From NCBI GenBank assembly GCA_001898625.1, contig MKUP01000033.1, positions 442,677 through 506,676 of the forward strand: a DNA stretch of 64,000 nucleotides, in the 5' to 3' direction. The first letter of the stretch is position 1; every line of letters starts with the position of its first letter. The translations under genes and the position numbers were made by a program. This document shows positions 19,288-27,237 of the stretch, piece by piece. This stretch comes from Burkholderiales bacterium 67-32. GTDB lineage: Bacteria > Pseudomonadota > Gammaproteobacteria > Burkholderiales > Burkholderiaceae_B. The notes beneath the pieces are model-generated. The model ran no database searches. It saw only the letters and a list, made by a program, of their open reading frames with translations, and was not told where the DNA came from.

Positions 19288-19515
19288 GTCGTCTCCTCTC
19301 CTTGTGATCGATGGCCACCCTTGCGCCGGACAAGCCGGGTCCCTTCGGCTTTGTCGCTTCGAAGCCGAACCGCGACGCTCCTGCCGGAGCGATGGGGAGA
19401 TGGGAAAGGGCCGGGAACGGCGCGTGTTCCGGGCGTTTTGTCTATGCGGCAGATTCTAGGAAGCGCATGTTAATTTGTCTAATATATCTCTTATATCTAT
19501 TGATTTTTCCAGCTT
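19288..19515. promoter_or_regulatory. Divergent control region, NTF2-fold operon / LysR
   Basis: This 228-base spacer has two parts. Near the operon (19329-19369) the segment TTCGGCTT at 19344-19351 can pair either with GACAAGCCG (19329-19337) or with AAGCCGAA (19362-19369), giving alternative hairpins. Near the LysR start the DNA becomes AT-rich, with AATATA and TATAT elements around 19480-19500, a plausible LysR site. No ORF with coding character was found here. Confidence 0.4.
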
Positions 19516-20466
19516 ATGAATCTGAGCATCCGGCATTTCAAGGCCTTCCTCTGCATCGTGCAGACACGCAGCTTCACGCGCGCCGCGGAGCAGTTGCACA
19601 TCAGCCAGCCAGGGCTCAGCCTGATGATGCAGGACGTCGAAGGCCAGCTCTCGTGCCGCCTGTTCGAACGCACGACGCGATCGGTCCGGTTGACGGCGGC
19701 GGGGCAACGGCTGTTGCCGGTCGCGCAGCAGGTCGTGGACGAGGTGGAGACCATCGCGCCCGTCCTGAGCCAGCTTTCCGAGACGCGCCGCCGCACGCTG
19801 CGCGTGGGCGTGCCGCCCATCTTCTCGGCCAGCGTCATGCCTCACGTCTACATGCGCCTGCGCAAGACCCAGCCCACGCTCGATCTCCACATCCTGGACC
19901 TGCCCAAGCCCGAGGTCGAACGCCAGGTGCAGAGCGGCGAGCTCGATTGCGGACTGGGCGTCTTTCCCAAGCGTGTGCTCGAAGTCTCCCGCCGTCCCCT
20001 GTTCGAATTCGATTTCGTCTACCTGGAATCCCGCGCGGCGCCCTTCCGGTCCAGGACGAAAGGCAGGGACGCCACGCGCATACGCTGGAACGAATTGCCG
20101 GCGGTGCCTTTCGTCGAACTGCATCCCTCGCAGGACCTGCAGCAGCAGATCAACAAGTGCCGGGCCGCCCGCGGGGTGGCACGCACCGACGGCATACGCA
20201 TGAACCGGCTCGAATCGCTGATCGGCATGGCGGCGGCCGGCGTGGGGCCGACCATCATCCCGACGTTCGCGGCTCCGCTGGGCACGGAATTCCAGGTCTC
20301 GACCGCGCTGCTGACCGACCCCGTCCTGACGCTGGACTTCCACCTGATCATCAAGCGCGGCCGCGAGCAGCCCGCCGTGCTGGAGGCATTCACCAGCATC
20401 CTGCTCGAAGTGATCGAGGAACGCCGCGACCGGATTTACCGTACCGCGGGCAAGGACTGGGGCTAG
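19516..20466 (+). CDS. LysR family regulator
   Basis: 316 aa. The N-terminal winged helix is MNLSIRHFKAFLCIVQTRSFTRAAEQLHISQPGLSLMMQ-type (residues 1-60), followed by LSCRLFERTTRSVRLTAAG. The effector domain is the TTRSVRLT subgroup, related to CynR/GltC-type regulators. It is divergent from the NTF2-fold/flavin-hydroxylase operon and is its likely activator. Its TAG stop is nested with the stop of the convergent next LysR gene: four bases are shared on opposite strands. Confidence 0.93.
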   Translation: MNLSIRHFKAFLCIVQTRSFTRAAEQLHISQPGLSLMMQDVEGQLSCRLFERTTRSVRLTAAGQRLLPVAQQVVDEVETIAPVLSQLSETRRRTLRVGVPPIFSASVMPHVYMRLRKTQPTLDLHILDLPKPEVERQVQSGELDCGLGVFPKRVLEVSRRPLFEFDFVYLESRAAPFRSRTKGRDATRIRWNELPAVPFVELHPSQDLQQQINKCRAARGVARTDGIRMNRLESLIGMAAAGVGPTIIPTFAAPLGTEFQVSTALLTDPVLTLDFHLIIKRGREQPAVLEAFTSILLEVIEERRDRIYRTAGKDWG

Positions 20467-21404
20467 GACGCAGCCGGAATCCTGCGGTCGTGGCGCGGGA
20501 AGTTCTGGCGCAGGAAATCGGCGAACGCTTCGGCCGCCGGCGACAAGGTCCGCTGCCGATGCCGCATCAGCGCGATCGGCCGCTGGATCAGCTGGGGCTC
20601 GAACGGCTGCATCGCCACGTCGGCGAACTTCTGGACGATGGGCCGGGCATGGCCCGGAATCAGTGACAGTCCCAGCCCGGCATCCACCATGCCGATGGCC
20701 GTCCAGACGAACGCGACCTCGCACGCGGGCGTGAGCCGCACGCCGACCTGCGCGGCGTGGTAGTCGACCAGGTAGCGGGTGGAGTTGTGCTCTCCCAGTG
20801 CGATGAAAGGATGGGCGGCGATGTCTTTCCACGTCCGGCGCCGCCTGGGGCCCCAGCCGTAGCTGCGGGGATGGATCAGCAGCAGGTCGTCGGTCAGCAA
20901 GGGCTCGGCGGCAACGAAAGGTGTATCGGCCGACAGCACCCCCAGCGCGAGGTCGACCTCGCCGCTGGCGACCAGATCGATGATCTCGCCACCGGGCGTG
21001 TCGCGCAGGACGATGGAGATATGCGGATACTGCGCCTTGAACGCGCCGATCAGGCGCGGCACCAGCAGCGAGGATTGCAGCGGCGAGCAGGCGAAGCGCA
21101 CGCGCCCCCGGCGCCGGTCGGCCAGTTCGCGCGAACCGGCGATGGCCGCGCCCAGGTCCTGCAGGACGCGGGCGGCGACGGGATGCAGTTCGGCCCCCGC
21201 TTCGGTCATGCGCACCGACCTCGTGGTCCGGTCGAGCAGCTTGAGCCCAAGCTCCGATTCAAGCTCGCGTACCAGCAGGCTGACCGCGGACTGGGACAGG
21301 TTCAGCAGAGTGGCGGCCGAGGTGAAACTGCGCGATTCGGCCACGCAGACGAAGGCCCGCAACTGCTTCAGGGACAGATTCCCCAGCGAGGCGTGGAAAC
21401 TCAT
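20463..21404 (-). CDS. LysR family regulator of the UbiD cluster
   Basis: 313 aa with an HTH at residues 10-68 (SFTSAATLLNLSQSAVSLLVREL), then DRTTRSVRMTEAGAEL as in the preceding LysR protein, so the two are close paralogs. It is divergent from the Bug-UbiD unit across 104 bases and probably regulates it. The paralog pair sits tail to tail, each controlling the operon on its outer side, which suggests an inverted duplication of a LysR gene or independent acquisition. No effector prediction is possible. Confidence 0.93.
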   Translation of the reverse strand: MSFHASLGNLSLKQLRAFVCVAESRSFTSAATLLNLSQSAVSLLVRELESELGLKLLDRTTRSVRMTEAGAELHPVAARVLQDLGAAIAGSRELADRRRGRVRFACSPLQSSLLVPRLIGAFKAQYPHISIVLRDTPGGEIIDLVASGEVDLALGVLSADTPFVAAEPLLTDDLLLIHPRSYGWGPRRRRTWKDIAAHPFIALGEHNSTRYLVDYHAAQVGVRLTPACEVAFVWTAIGMVDAGLGLSLIPGHARPIVQKFADVAMQPFEPQLIQRPIALMRHRQRTLSPAAEAFADFLRQNFPRHDRRIPAAS

Positions 21405-21508
21405 TGGTCAACCTCATCAATGAATGAGAATAACTCTCTGGAATAATAAATCGTCTGGCGCTGTAATGCTCCCTCCAGAAAAGTGCACGATAAGAGGAGA
21501 CAAGCGCC

Positions 21509-22498
21509 ATGGAGACTGGAATACGGTCGTTACGCCGCCGATGGGCGGCACCTCTTGCGGCCCTGGCGGCCTGGACGGCGGCGGCGCTGCCCGTCGCGGC
21601 CACCGCCGCGCAGAACACGATCACGATCGTGGTCGCCTCCTCGCCCGGCACCGGGCCCGACATCCTGGCCCGCACCGTCAGCCAGCAATGGACGGCGAAA
21701 TCCGGCACCGCGGCGGTCGTCGACAACCGTCCCGGCGCCAGCGGCAACATCGGCGCCGACCACGTCGCCCGCTCGCGGCCCGACGGTTCGACGCTGCTGG
21801 TGGCCGCGACGACCTTCGCCACCAATGCGGCCGTCAACCGCACCCTGCCCTACGATCCGGTCAAGGACTTCGCCCCCATCGCGCTGCTGGGAACCGGCAC
21901 GCTGGCGCTGGCCGTGCCCCCCTCGTTCCCCGCCGAAACACTCAAGCAGTTCGTCGCCAAGGCCAAGGCCGCGCCCGGCACGATCAACTACGGGTCGCCC
22001 GGCAACGGCACCCCGCAGCACCTGGCCATGGAGCTGTTCAAGCAGGAAGCGCACATCGACCTGTTCCACGTCCCGTTCAAGTCGGCGGGCGGCGCCGTCA
22101 ACGATCTGGCGGGCGGGCACGTCTCGGCCATGATCGTTCCGCTGCACACCATCCAGCCCCTGGTCCAGGGGGGCAAGCTCCGGGTCCTGGCCGTCATGAG
22201 CGCCCAGCGCGCGCCGTCGCTGCCCCAGGTGCCGACCTTCCGCGAGGAAGGCTACGACCAGGTGCAGGTCGACGTCTGGTACGGCCTGCTGGCACCCGCC
22301 GGCACGCCCGACGCGGTGGTCCGCAAGCTGAACGCGGAAGCGAACGAGGCATTGAAGAACAAGGACGTGGTGGCCAGCCTGGCCAAGGTGGGCATCGAAC
22401 CGGCCGGCGGCGCGCCGGCCCGCATGGCCGACGCGCTGGCCCTGGAGCTCAAGCGCTGGCCTCCCGTCGTCCGCGCGGCAAACATCACGGCAGACTAG
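21509..22498 (+). CDS. Bug (TctC-type) solute-binding protein of the UbiD cluster
   Basis: 329 aa with a long Arg-rich n-region (SLRRRW) and Ala-rich signal ending ATAAQ at about residue 35. The mature start NTITIVVASSPGTGPDILAR departs from the usual YPxKPI opening. VVDNRPGASGN and GNGTPQHLAMELF confirm the family. The ATG at 21509 follows AGAGGAGA. The UbiD gene starts 10 bases after its stop, so the two are co-transcribed and the ligand is probably the aromatic or unsaturated acid that UbiD decarboxylates. Confidence 0.92.
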   Translation: METGIRSLRRRWAAPLAALAAWTAAALPVAATAAQNTITIVVASSPGTGPDILARTVSQQWTAKSGTAAVVDNRPGASGNIGADHVARSRPDGSTLLVAATTFATNAAVNRTLPYDPVKDFAPIALLGTGTLALAVPPSFPAETLKQFVAKAKAAPGTINYGSPGNGTPQHLAMELFKQEAHIDLFHVPFKSAGGAVNDLAGGHVSAMIVPLHTIQPLVQGGKLRVLAVMSAQRAPSLPQVPTFREEGYDQVQVDVWYGLLAPAGTPDAVVRKLNAEANEALKNKDVVASLAKVGIEPAGGAPARMADALALELKRWPPVVRAANITAD

Positions 22499-22508
22499 GA
22501 ACACAGGA

Positions 22509-23969
22509 ATGCAGAAGACATGGAACGACTACGACCGTCCGCACCAGGACCTGCGGGAACTGCTGGAGCGCGTCGACAAGGCAGGCGAACTGCTGCGCGT
22601 CTCGGGCGCCGACTGGAACCTGGAGGTCGGCACCCTGGCGGAGATCATCCACGGCTCCCAGCACGGTGAAGCCCCCGCCATCCTGTTCGACAACATCCCG
22701 GGCTACCCGGCCGGCTTCCGGCTGCTGTCGGGCGCATCGAACTCGTCGGCGCGGCTGGCCCTGACGCTGGGCTTCCCCGTCCCCCGGGGGCCGATGGATG
22801 TGGTCCGGTCCTATCGCGACCGCATGCAACGCCACGAACCCATTCCGCCGCGCGTCGTGGAAACCGGCCCTATCCTGGAGAACATCGACCGCGACGACGA
22901 CGTCGACATCTTCAAGTTTCCCATCCCCTTCCTGCACGAGCTGGACGGCGGCCGCTACATCGGCACGGATGACCTGGTCATCATGCGGGATCCCGAACTG
23001 GACTGGATCAACATCGGCACCTACCGGTCGATGGCGCACAGTCGCAACCAGGTTGGCCTGTGGACCTCGCCCGGCAAGCAGGGTCGCCAGATCCGCGACA
23101 AGTATTTCAAGCAGGGCAAGCCCTGCCCGGTGCTGATCTCCTGCGGCCACGATCCCATGCTGTTCCTGGCCGGCGGCAACGAGCTGCGCTTCGGCCTGTC
23201 GGAGTACGACTACTCCGGCGGCCATCGCGGCCTGCCCTTCGACGTGGTGCTGAGCGAAGTGCACAAGCTGCCCATGCCGGCCCACAGCGAGATCGTGCTG
23301 GAAGGCGAGATGTATCCGGACGACACGCTGCCCGAGGGCCCCTTCGGCGAGTTCACCGGCTACTACGCGGGCGGCAAGAGCAACCAGCCGGTGGTGCGCA
23401 TCCAGCGCGTCTACTACCGCAACGATCCCATCCTGACCATGGCCACGCCGCTGCGGCCGCCGTCGGACTTCTCGTTCTCCAAGTGCGTCATGAAGGCCGG
23501 CATGATCTGGGACGAGGTCGAGCGCGCGGGGCTGAGCGGCGTCAAGGGCGTCTGGTGCCACGAAGCCGGCGCGGCGCGCCTGTTCAACATCATTTCGATC
23601 AAGCAGGCGTACGCGGGGCATGCCCGGCAGGCCGCGATGCTGGCGGCGAACTGCCAGTCCGGGTCCTACCTCGGGCGCTTCGTCGTGGTGGTCGACGAGG
23701 ACGTCGACCCCACCAATCTGTTCGACGTCGTCTGGGCGATGTCCACCCGCTGCGATCCGGTGGAGGACATCGAGTTCATCCGCAAGGCCTGGAGCGGCCC
23801 CCTGGATCCGCGCATTCCGCGCGGAACCGCCACCAACTCGCGCGCAGTGATCGATGCCTGCCGGCCCTTCGACATGCTGAAGGACTTCCCGCCGGTGGCC
23901 TGCGCCACGCCCGAGCTGCGGCAGAAAGTGGAGGCGAAGTTCGCCGATCTGCTGGCGAAGCTGAAGTAA
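22509..23969 (+). CDS. UbiD-family prenyl-FMN-dependent (de)carboxylase
   Basis: A 486-aa cytoplasmic enzyme. The UbiD catalytic set is readable: Arg173 in NIGTYRSM, then Glu276 and Glu281 in LPEGPFGEFTGYY, the E-R-E network that works with prenylated FMN. These enzymes reversibly decarboxylate aromatic or alpha,beta-unsaturated acids. Biosynthetic UbiD occurs with ubiquinone genes; this one is paired with a Bug protein and LysR, which suggests a catabolic decarboxylase of a phenolic or heteroaromatic acid. It needs prFMN from a UbiX/Pad1 enzyme, and none is in this window. Confidence 0.92.
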   Translation: MQKTWNDYDRPHQDLRELLERVDKAGELLRVSGADWNLEVGTLAEIIHGSQHGEAPAILFDNIPGYPAGFRLLSGASNSSARLALTLGFPVPRGPMDVVRSYRDRMQRHEPIPPRVVETGPILENIDRDDDVDIFKFPIPFLHELDGGRYIGTDDLVIMRDPELDWINIGTYRSMAHSRNQVGLWTSPGKQGRQIRDKYFKQGKPCPVLISCGHDPMLFLAGGNELRFGLSEYDYSGGHRGLPFDVVLSEVHKLPMPAHSEIVLEGEMYPDDTLPEGPFGEFTGYYAGGKSNQPVVRIQRVYYRNDPILTMATPLRPPSDFSFSKCVMKAGMIWDEVERAGLSGVKGVWCHEAGAARLFNIISIKQAYAGHARQAAMLAANCQSGSYLGRFVVVVDEDVDPTNLFDVVWAMSTRCDPVEDIEFIRKAWSGPLDPRIPRGTATNSRAVIDACRPFDMLKDFPPVACATPELRQKVEAKFADLLAKLK

Positions 23970-23976
23970 GCGGATA

Positions 23977-24008
23977 CCGGGCGGCCGGTGGCGTCACGGG
24001 CCGCCCGG
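23977..24008. terminator. Hairpin between convergent UbiD-type and photolyase genes
   Basis: A perfect 10-bp stem (CCGGGCGGCC with GGCCGCCCGG) and 12-base loop lie just after the UbiD stop and extend into the last codons of the photolyase gene. There is no poly-T tail. It is a candidate bidirectional terminator. Confidence 0.45.
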
Positions 24009-25469
24009 CGCCTCCTTCACCGCCTCGAAGCGCATCAGCGTGCGGGTACGCGCCCGCGCGTGGTCCACCACGGGCAGCGGGTAGTCCCGTCCCAGCCGCA
24101 GGCCGCACGCTTCGGCATCCACCGGCCGCATTGCGGCGGGGAAATGGATGTACCGGTCGGGCACGCGCGCCAGCTCGGGCACGTAGCGCCGGATGAAACT
24201 CCCGTCGGGATCGAACTTCTCGGACTGGGTGACCGGATTGAAAATGCGGAACCACGGCTGGGCGTCGCAGCCCGTGGAAGCCGCCCACTGCCAGCCGCCG
24301 TTGTTGGCCGCCAGGTCGTAGTCGTTCAGGTGCCGGGCGAAGTGCCGCTCGCCCCGGCGCCAGTCGATGCCCAGGTCCTTGGTCAGGAACGAGGCCACCA
24401 CCATGCGCAGGCGATTGTGCATGTATCCGGTCTGGTGCAACTGGCGCATCGCGGCATCCACCAGCGGGTAGCCCGTGCGGGCCTCGCACCAGGCCTGCCA
24501 GAGTTCGGGCGCATCGTCCCACGACAGGCGGTCGAAGGCCGGCTTGAAGCAGCCTTGCACCACGTGCGGATGGTGCCACAGGATCATCTGGTAGAACTCG
24601 CGCCAGACCAGTTCCGACAGCCAGGTCTGCGCCCCCTCGCCGCCGTGGCGGTGCGCCAGCGCGGCCAGTTGGCGGATGGACACGGTGCCGAAGCGCAGGT
24701 GCGTGGACAGGTACGAGACGCCCTTGCGCGCGGGATAGTCCCGCGCCTCGTGATAGCGCGTCAGGCGGCGCTCGAAACCCCGCAGCAGTTCGCGGCCGCC
24801 CCGCATGCCGGTGGGCAGCGCCAGCGCGGAAAGATTGGTGGGTAGGAAACCCAGCGCCTCCAGCGCGGGCGGATGTTCACCCGCGGGCTTGGGCGCCAGA
24901 TGCGCGGCATGGCGCTCGACCGGGTAGGACTTGCGCTGGAAGCCGTCGGCCCGTTGCAGCCAGGCACGTCTGTACGGCGTGAATACGCTGTAGGGCTGGC
25001 CCTGCTGCGTCAGCAGTTCGCTCCGGTCCAGCACCACCTGGTCCTTGTAGTCGCTGAAGGCGATCCCGCAGTCCGCCAGTTCCCGCGCCACCCGCTGGTC
25101 GCGCGCGATGGCGTCGGGCTCGTAGTCGCGATTGGCGAGGACCTCCCGCACCCCCAGTTCCCGCGCCAGGCTGACGATGCACGCCGGCGCGCCGCCGTGC
25201 CGGACGATCAGGCCGCTTCCCGCGGCCGCCCCCGCTTCGCGCGCCATGCGGTCCAGGGCCTGGTCCAGCTCCAGCACGCTGGCGTGGATGAACTCCACGC
25301 GGCGGTCGGCGCGGGCAGGCAGGGCATCGAGGATATCGGTATCGAAGACGAAGGCGCAGTACACCTTCTCGTGGCGTACCAGGGCCTGGTACAGCGCGGC
25401 GTGATCGAAACTGCGCAGGTCGCGCCGGAACCACACCAGAGCGGCCCCGGCCGGCGCCTCACTCGTCAT
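23994..25469 (-). CDS. phr: Deoxyribodipyrimidine (CPD) photo-lyase
   Basis: A 491-aa light-dependent repair enzyme that splits cyclobutane pyrimidine dimers. The N-terminal alpha/beta antenna domain begins ALVWFRRDLRSFDHAAL. The C-terminal FAD domain contains GVSYLSTHLRFGTVS, LSELVWREFYQMI and TGYPLVDAAMRQLHQTGYMHNRLRM-type helices, with the Trp-rich NNGGWQWAASTGCDAQP near residue 380. The length matches class I enzymes. Its start overlaps the end of the MarR gene by 11 bases, so a stress-type MarR protein and the photolyase are expressed together. Confidence 0.96.
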   Translation of the reverse strand: MTSEAPAGAALVWFRRDLRSFDHAALYQALVRHEKVYCAFVFDTDILDALPARADRRVEFIHASVLELDQALDRMAREAGAAAGSGLIVRHGGAPACIVSLARELGVREVLANRDYEPDAIARDQRVARELADCGIAFSDYKDQVVLDRSELLTQQGQPYSVFTPYRRAWLQRADGFQRKSYPVERHAAHLAPKPAGEHPPALEALGFLPTNLSALALPTGMRGGRELLRGFERRLTRYHEARDYPARKGVSYLSTHLRFGTVSIRQLAALAHRHGGEGAQTWLSELVWREFYQMILWHHPHVVQGCFKPAFDRLSWDDAPELWQAWCEARTGYPLVDAAMRQLHQTGYMHNRLRMVVASFLTKDLGIDWRRGERHFARHLNDYDLAANNGGWQWAASTGCDAQPWFRIFNPVTQSEKFDPDGSFIRRYVPELARVPDRYIHFPAAMRPVDAEACGLRLGRDYPLPVVDHARARTRTLMRFEAVKEAPGGP

Positions 25470-26058
25470 GGGCGGCGACCCGCTTGCGGGGCGCGCGGGC
25501 GCGCTGGCGCTCCACGCGTTCGGATACGCGGCGCGACAGCTCCCGGGTGGACGGGATGCGCAGGCTGCGCTCGTCGGCCTTTTCCTCGTCCTCGGCCAGG
25601 TTGGCGATGATGCCCAGGAGCACCTTGCGCGCCACGCCTATCTCGGCCGCGGTCAACCCGTCGATGCCGATCCGGTTGACCTCCTCGGCCAGCGGAATCA
25701 GCTTGTGCTCGAGCTCGCGACCCCGGTCCGTCAGGTACACGTACATGTTCTTCTTGTTGCCGGGCAGGTGCTTGCGCTCGACGTAGCCCAGGGCCTCCAT
25801 GGCCTTGAGCGCGCTGTAGGTGGTGGGCTCCATCACCCCCGCCTCGTCGCTCAGCTCGCGCTGGGTCAGGCCATCCTGTACCCACAGGATGCGCAGGAAG
25901 GCCCAGTGCCCGAACGAGACGTGATGCTCGTTCAGCCTCATCTGCAACGCGCGGACGAAGGCGCGCGTGGCGTCCTTGACGAGGTGGGCGAGGCGGTCGT
26001 TGGGCGCCGCGCTCTGCCAGTGCTCCAGGATCTTGCGGGTGTCTTCGGCGGAACTCAT
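25459..26058 (-). CDS. MarR family transcriptional regulator
   Basis: 199 aa, longer than most MarR proteins because of an about 40-residue basic tail (RVSERVERQRARAPRKRV) that overlaps the photolyase start. The HTH is VQDGLTQRELSDEAGVMEPTTYSALKAMEALG and the wing LPGNKKNMYVYLTDRG. The divergent spacer upstream holds two evenly spaced palindromes, so it probably represses both itself and the Bug-Rieske-dehydrogenase operon starting at 26212. The basic tail could add non-specific DNA contact; that is a guess. Confidence 0.92.
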   Translation of the reverse strand: MSSAEDTRKILEHWQSAAPNDRLAHLVKDATRAFVRALQMRLNEHHVSFGHWAFLRILWVQDGLTQRELSDEAGVMEPTTYSALKAMEALGYVERKHLPGNKKNMYVYLTDRGRELEHKLIPLAEEVNRIGIDGLTAAEIGVARKVLLGIIANLAEDEEKADERSLRIPSTRELSRRVSERVERQRARAPRKRVAAHDE

Positions 26059-26131
26059 GGTCTTCCGGGGGGCTGTGCTCGCGCAAATGATACCCGTCCG
26101 CTACGACCGGAAACGGGGGCTTGAAAAATAC

Positions 26132-26163
26132 TTAGAGCTTTAATATTATTCTTATAGCTCTAA
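26132..26163. promoter_or_regulatory. Paired MarR operators (two TTANAGCTNTAA sites)
   Basis: Two 12-bp near-palindromes, TTAGAGCTTTAA (26132-26143) and TTATAGCTCTAA (26152-26163), share the form TTANAGCTNTAA. Their centres are exactly 20 bases apart, two helical turns. Together they also form an 8+8 inverted repeat (TTAGAGCT with AGCTCTAA). They lie 49 bases upstream of the Bug ATG and 74 upstream of the MarR ATG, in AT-rich promoter-like DNA. Confidence 0.65.
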
Positions 26164-26211
26164 TAAAACCAGTGTACCCGGATGACCGGGACATCCCACC
26201 AGGAGACCTCC

Positions 26212-27225
26212 ATGACCCATTCCGTACATCGCCTCGCCCGAGATGCCGCCATGGCGGCCACCCGCCTGGGCCTGGTCGCGCTGCTGGGCTGTGCGCCGGC
26301 GCTGGCCAGCGCCGACGACGCCGCCGACTACCCCTCGCGCCCCGTCCGCTTCGTCGTGCCCTACGCCACCGGCGGCCTGCCCGACACGGTGGCCCGCATC
26401 ATCGGCCAGCGCCTGACCGAACACCTGGGCAAGTCCTTCGTGGTCGAGAACAAGCCCGGCGCCAATGGCGTGGTGGCCGCGCAGACGCTGATGAACAGCC
26501 CGCACGACGGCTATACCTTCCTGGTGACCGACGGCTCGATGATGTCGATCAACCCGTCGCTGTACAAGGATCTCGCCTACCAGCCCAAGCGCGACTTCGT
26601 GCCGGTTTCGCTGGTGGCGACCTCGCCGCTGTTCATCGCCGCCCGCCCCGACTTCCCGGCCAACACGCTGCAGGAATTCGTCGAACTGGCCAAGAAGAGT
26701 CCCACCGGCATCACCTACGGCTCCTCGGGCGTGGGCAGCAGCCACCATCTGACGATGGAGGCCCTGAAAAGCGCGCTGAACCTGCGGCTGGACCATGTGC
26801 CGTTCCGGGGATCGGGCCAGGCCGTGCCCGCGCTGGTGGGCAAGCAGGTGGACCTGGTGGTGGCCGCGCTGCCTTCGCTATCCGGGTTCGCGCAGAAGGG
26901 ACAGGCCAAGATCCTGGCTACGAATTCGCTCAAGCGTTCGACCCTGGCGCCCGACGTCCCGGCCATCTCCGAGATCGTTCCCGATTTCAATTTCGCCGTC
27001 ACCGTCGGGGTGCTGGCGCCCACCGGCACGCCTCCGGCCATCGTGCAGAAGCTCGGCGCCGAAATCGCCAAGGTGGTCAAGCAGCCCGAGGTCATCAAGC
27101 AATTGCAGGGGCTGGGCATCGAACCCGTGGGCGGAACGCCGTCCGAGTACGCGCAAGCCATCGACGATGAAGCCCGCCGCTATGCCGGCCCGATCAAGGC
27201 CGCGGGCATCAAGCCAGAGAATTGA
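26212..27225 (+). CDS. Bug (TctC-type) solute-binding protein of the phthalate-like operon
   Basis: 337 aa from the ATG at 26212, which has AGGAGACCTCC in front; an upstream ATG at 26182 lacks a ribosome site. The signal region is long and contains LLGCAPALASAD, so Sec cleavage after ALASA is likely but a lipobox-like LLGC is also present. Family motifs: PYATGGLPDTVAR, VVENKPGANG and VGSSHHLTMEAL. It is the first gene of an operon with a Rieske oxygenase (12-base gap), consistent with capture of the oxygenase substrate. Confidence 0.92.
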   Translation: MTHSVHRLARDAAMAATRLGLVALLGCAPALASADDAADYPSRPVRFVVPYATGGLPDTVARIIGQRLTEHLGKSFVVENKPGANGVVAAQTLMNSPHDGYTFLVTDGSMMSINPSLYKDLAYQPKRDFVPVSLVATSPLFIAARPDFPANTLQEFVELAKKSPTGITYGSSGVGSSHHLTMEALKSALNLRLDHVPFRGSGQAVPALVGKQVDLVVAALPSLSGFAQKGQAKILATNSLKRSTLAPDVPAISEIVPDFNFAVTVGVLAPTGTPPAIVQKLGAEIAKVVKQPEVIKQLQGLGIEPVGGTPSEYAQAIDDEARRYAGPIKAAGIKPEN

Positions 27226-27237
27226 AGGAGAAACAGC

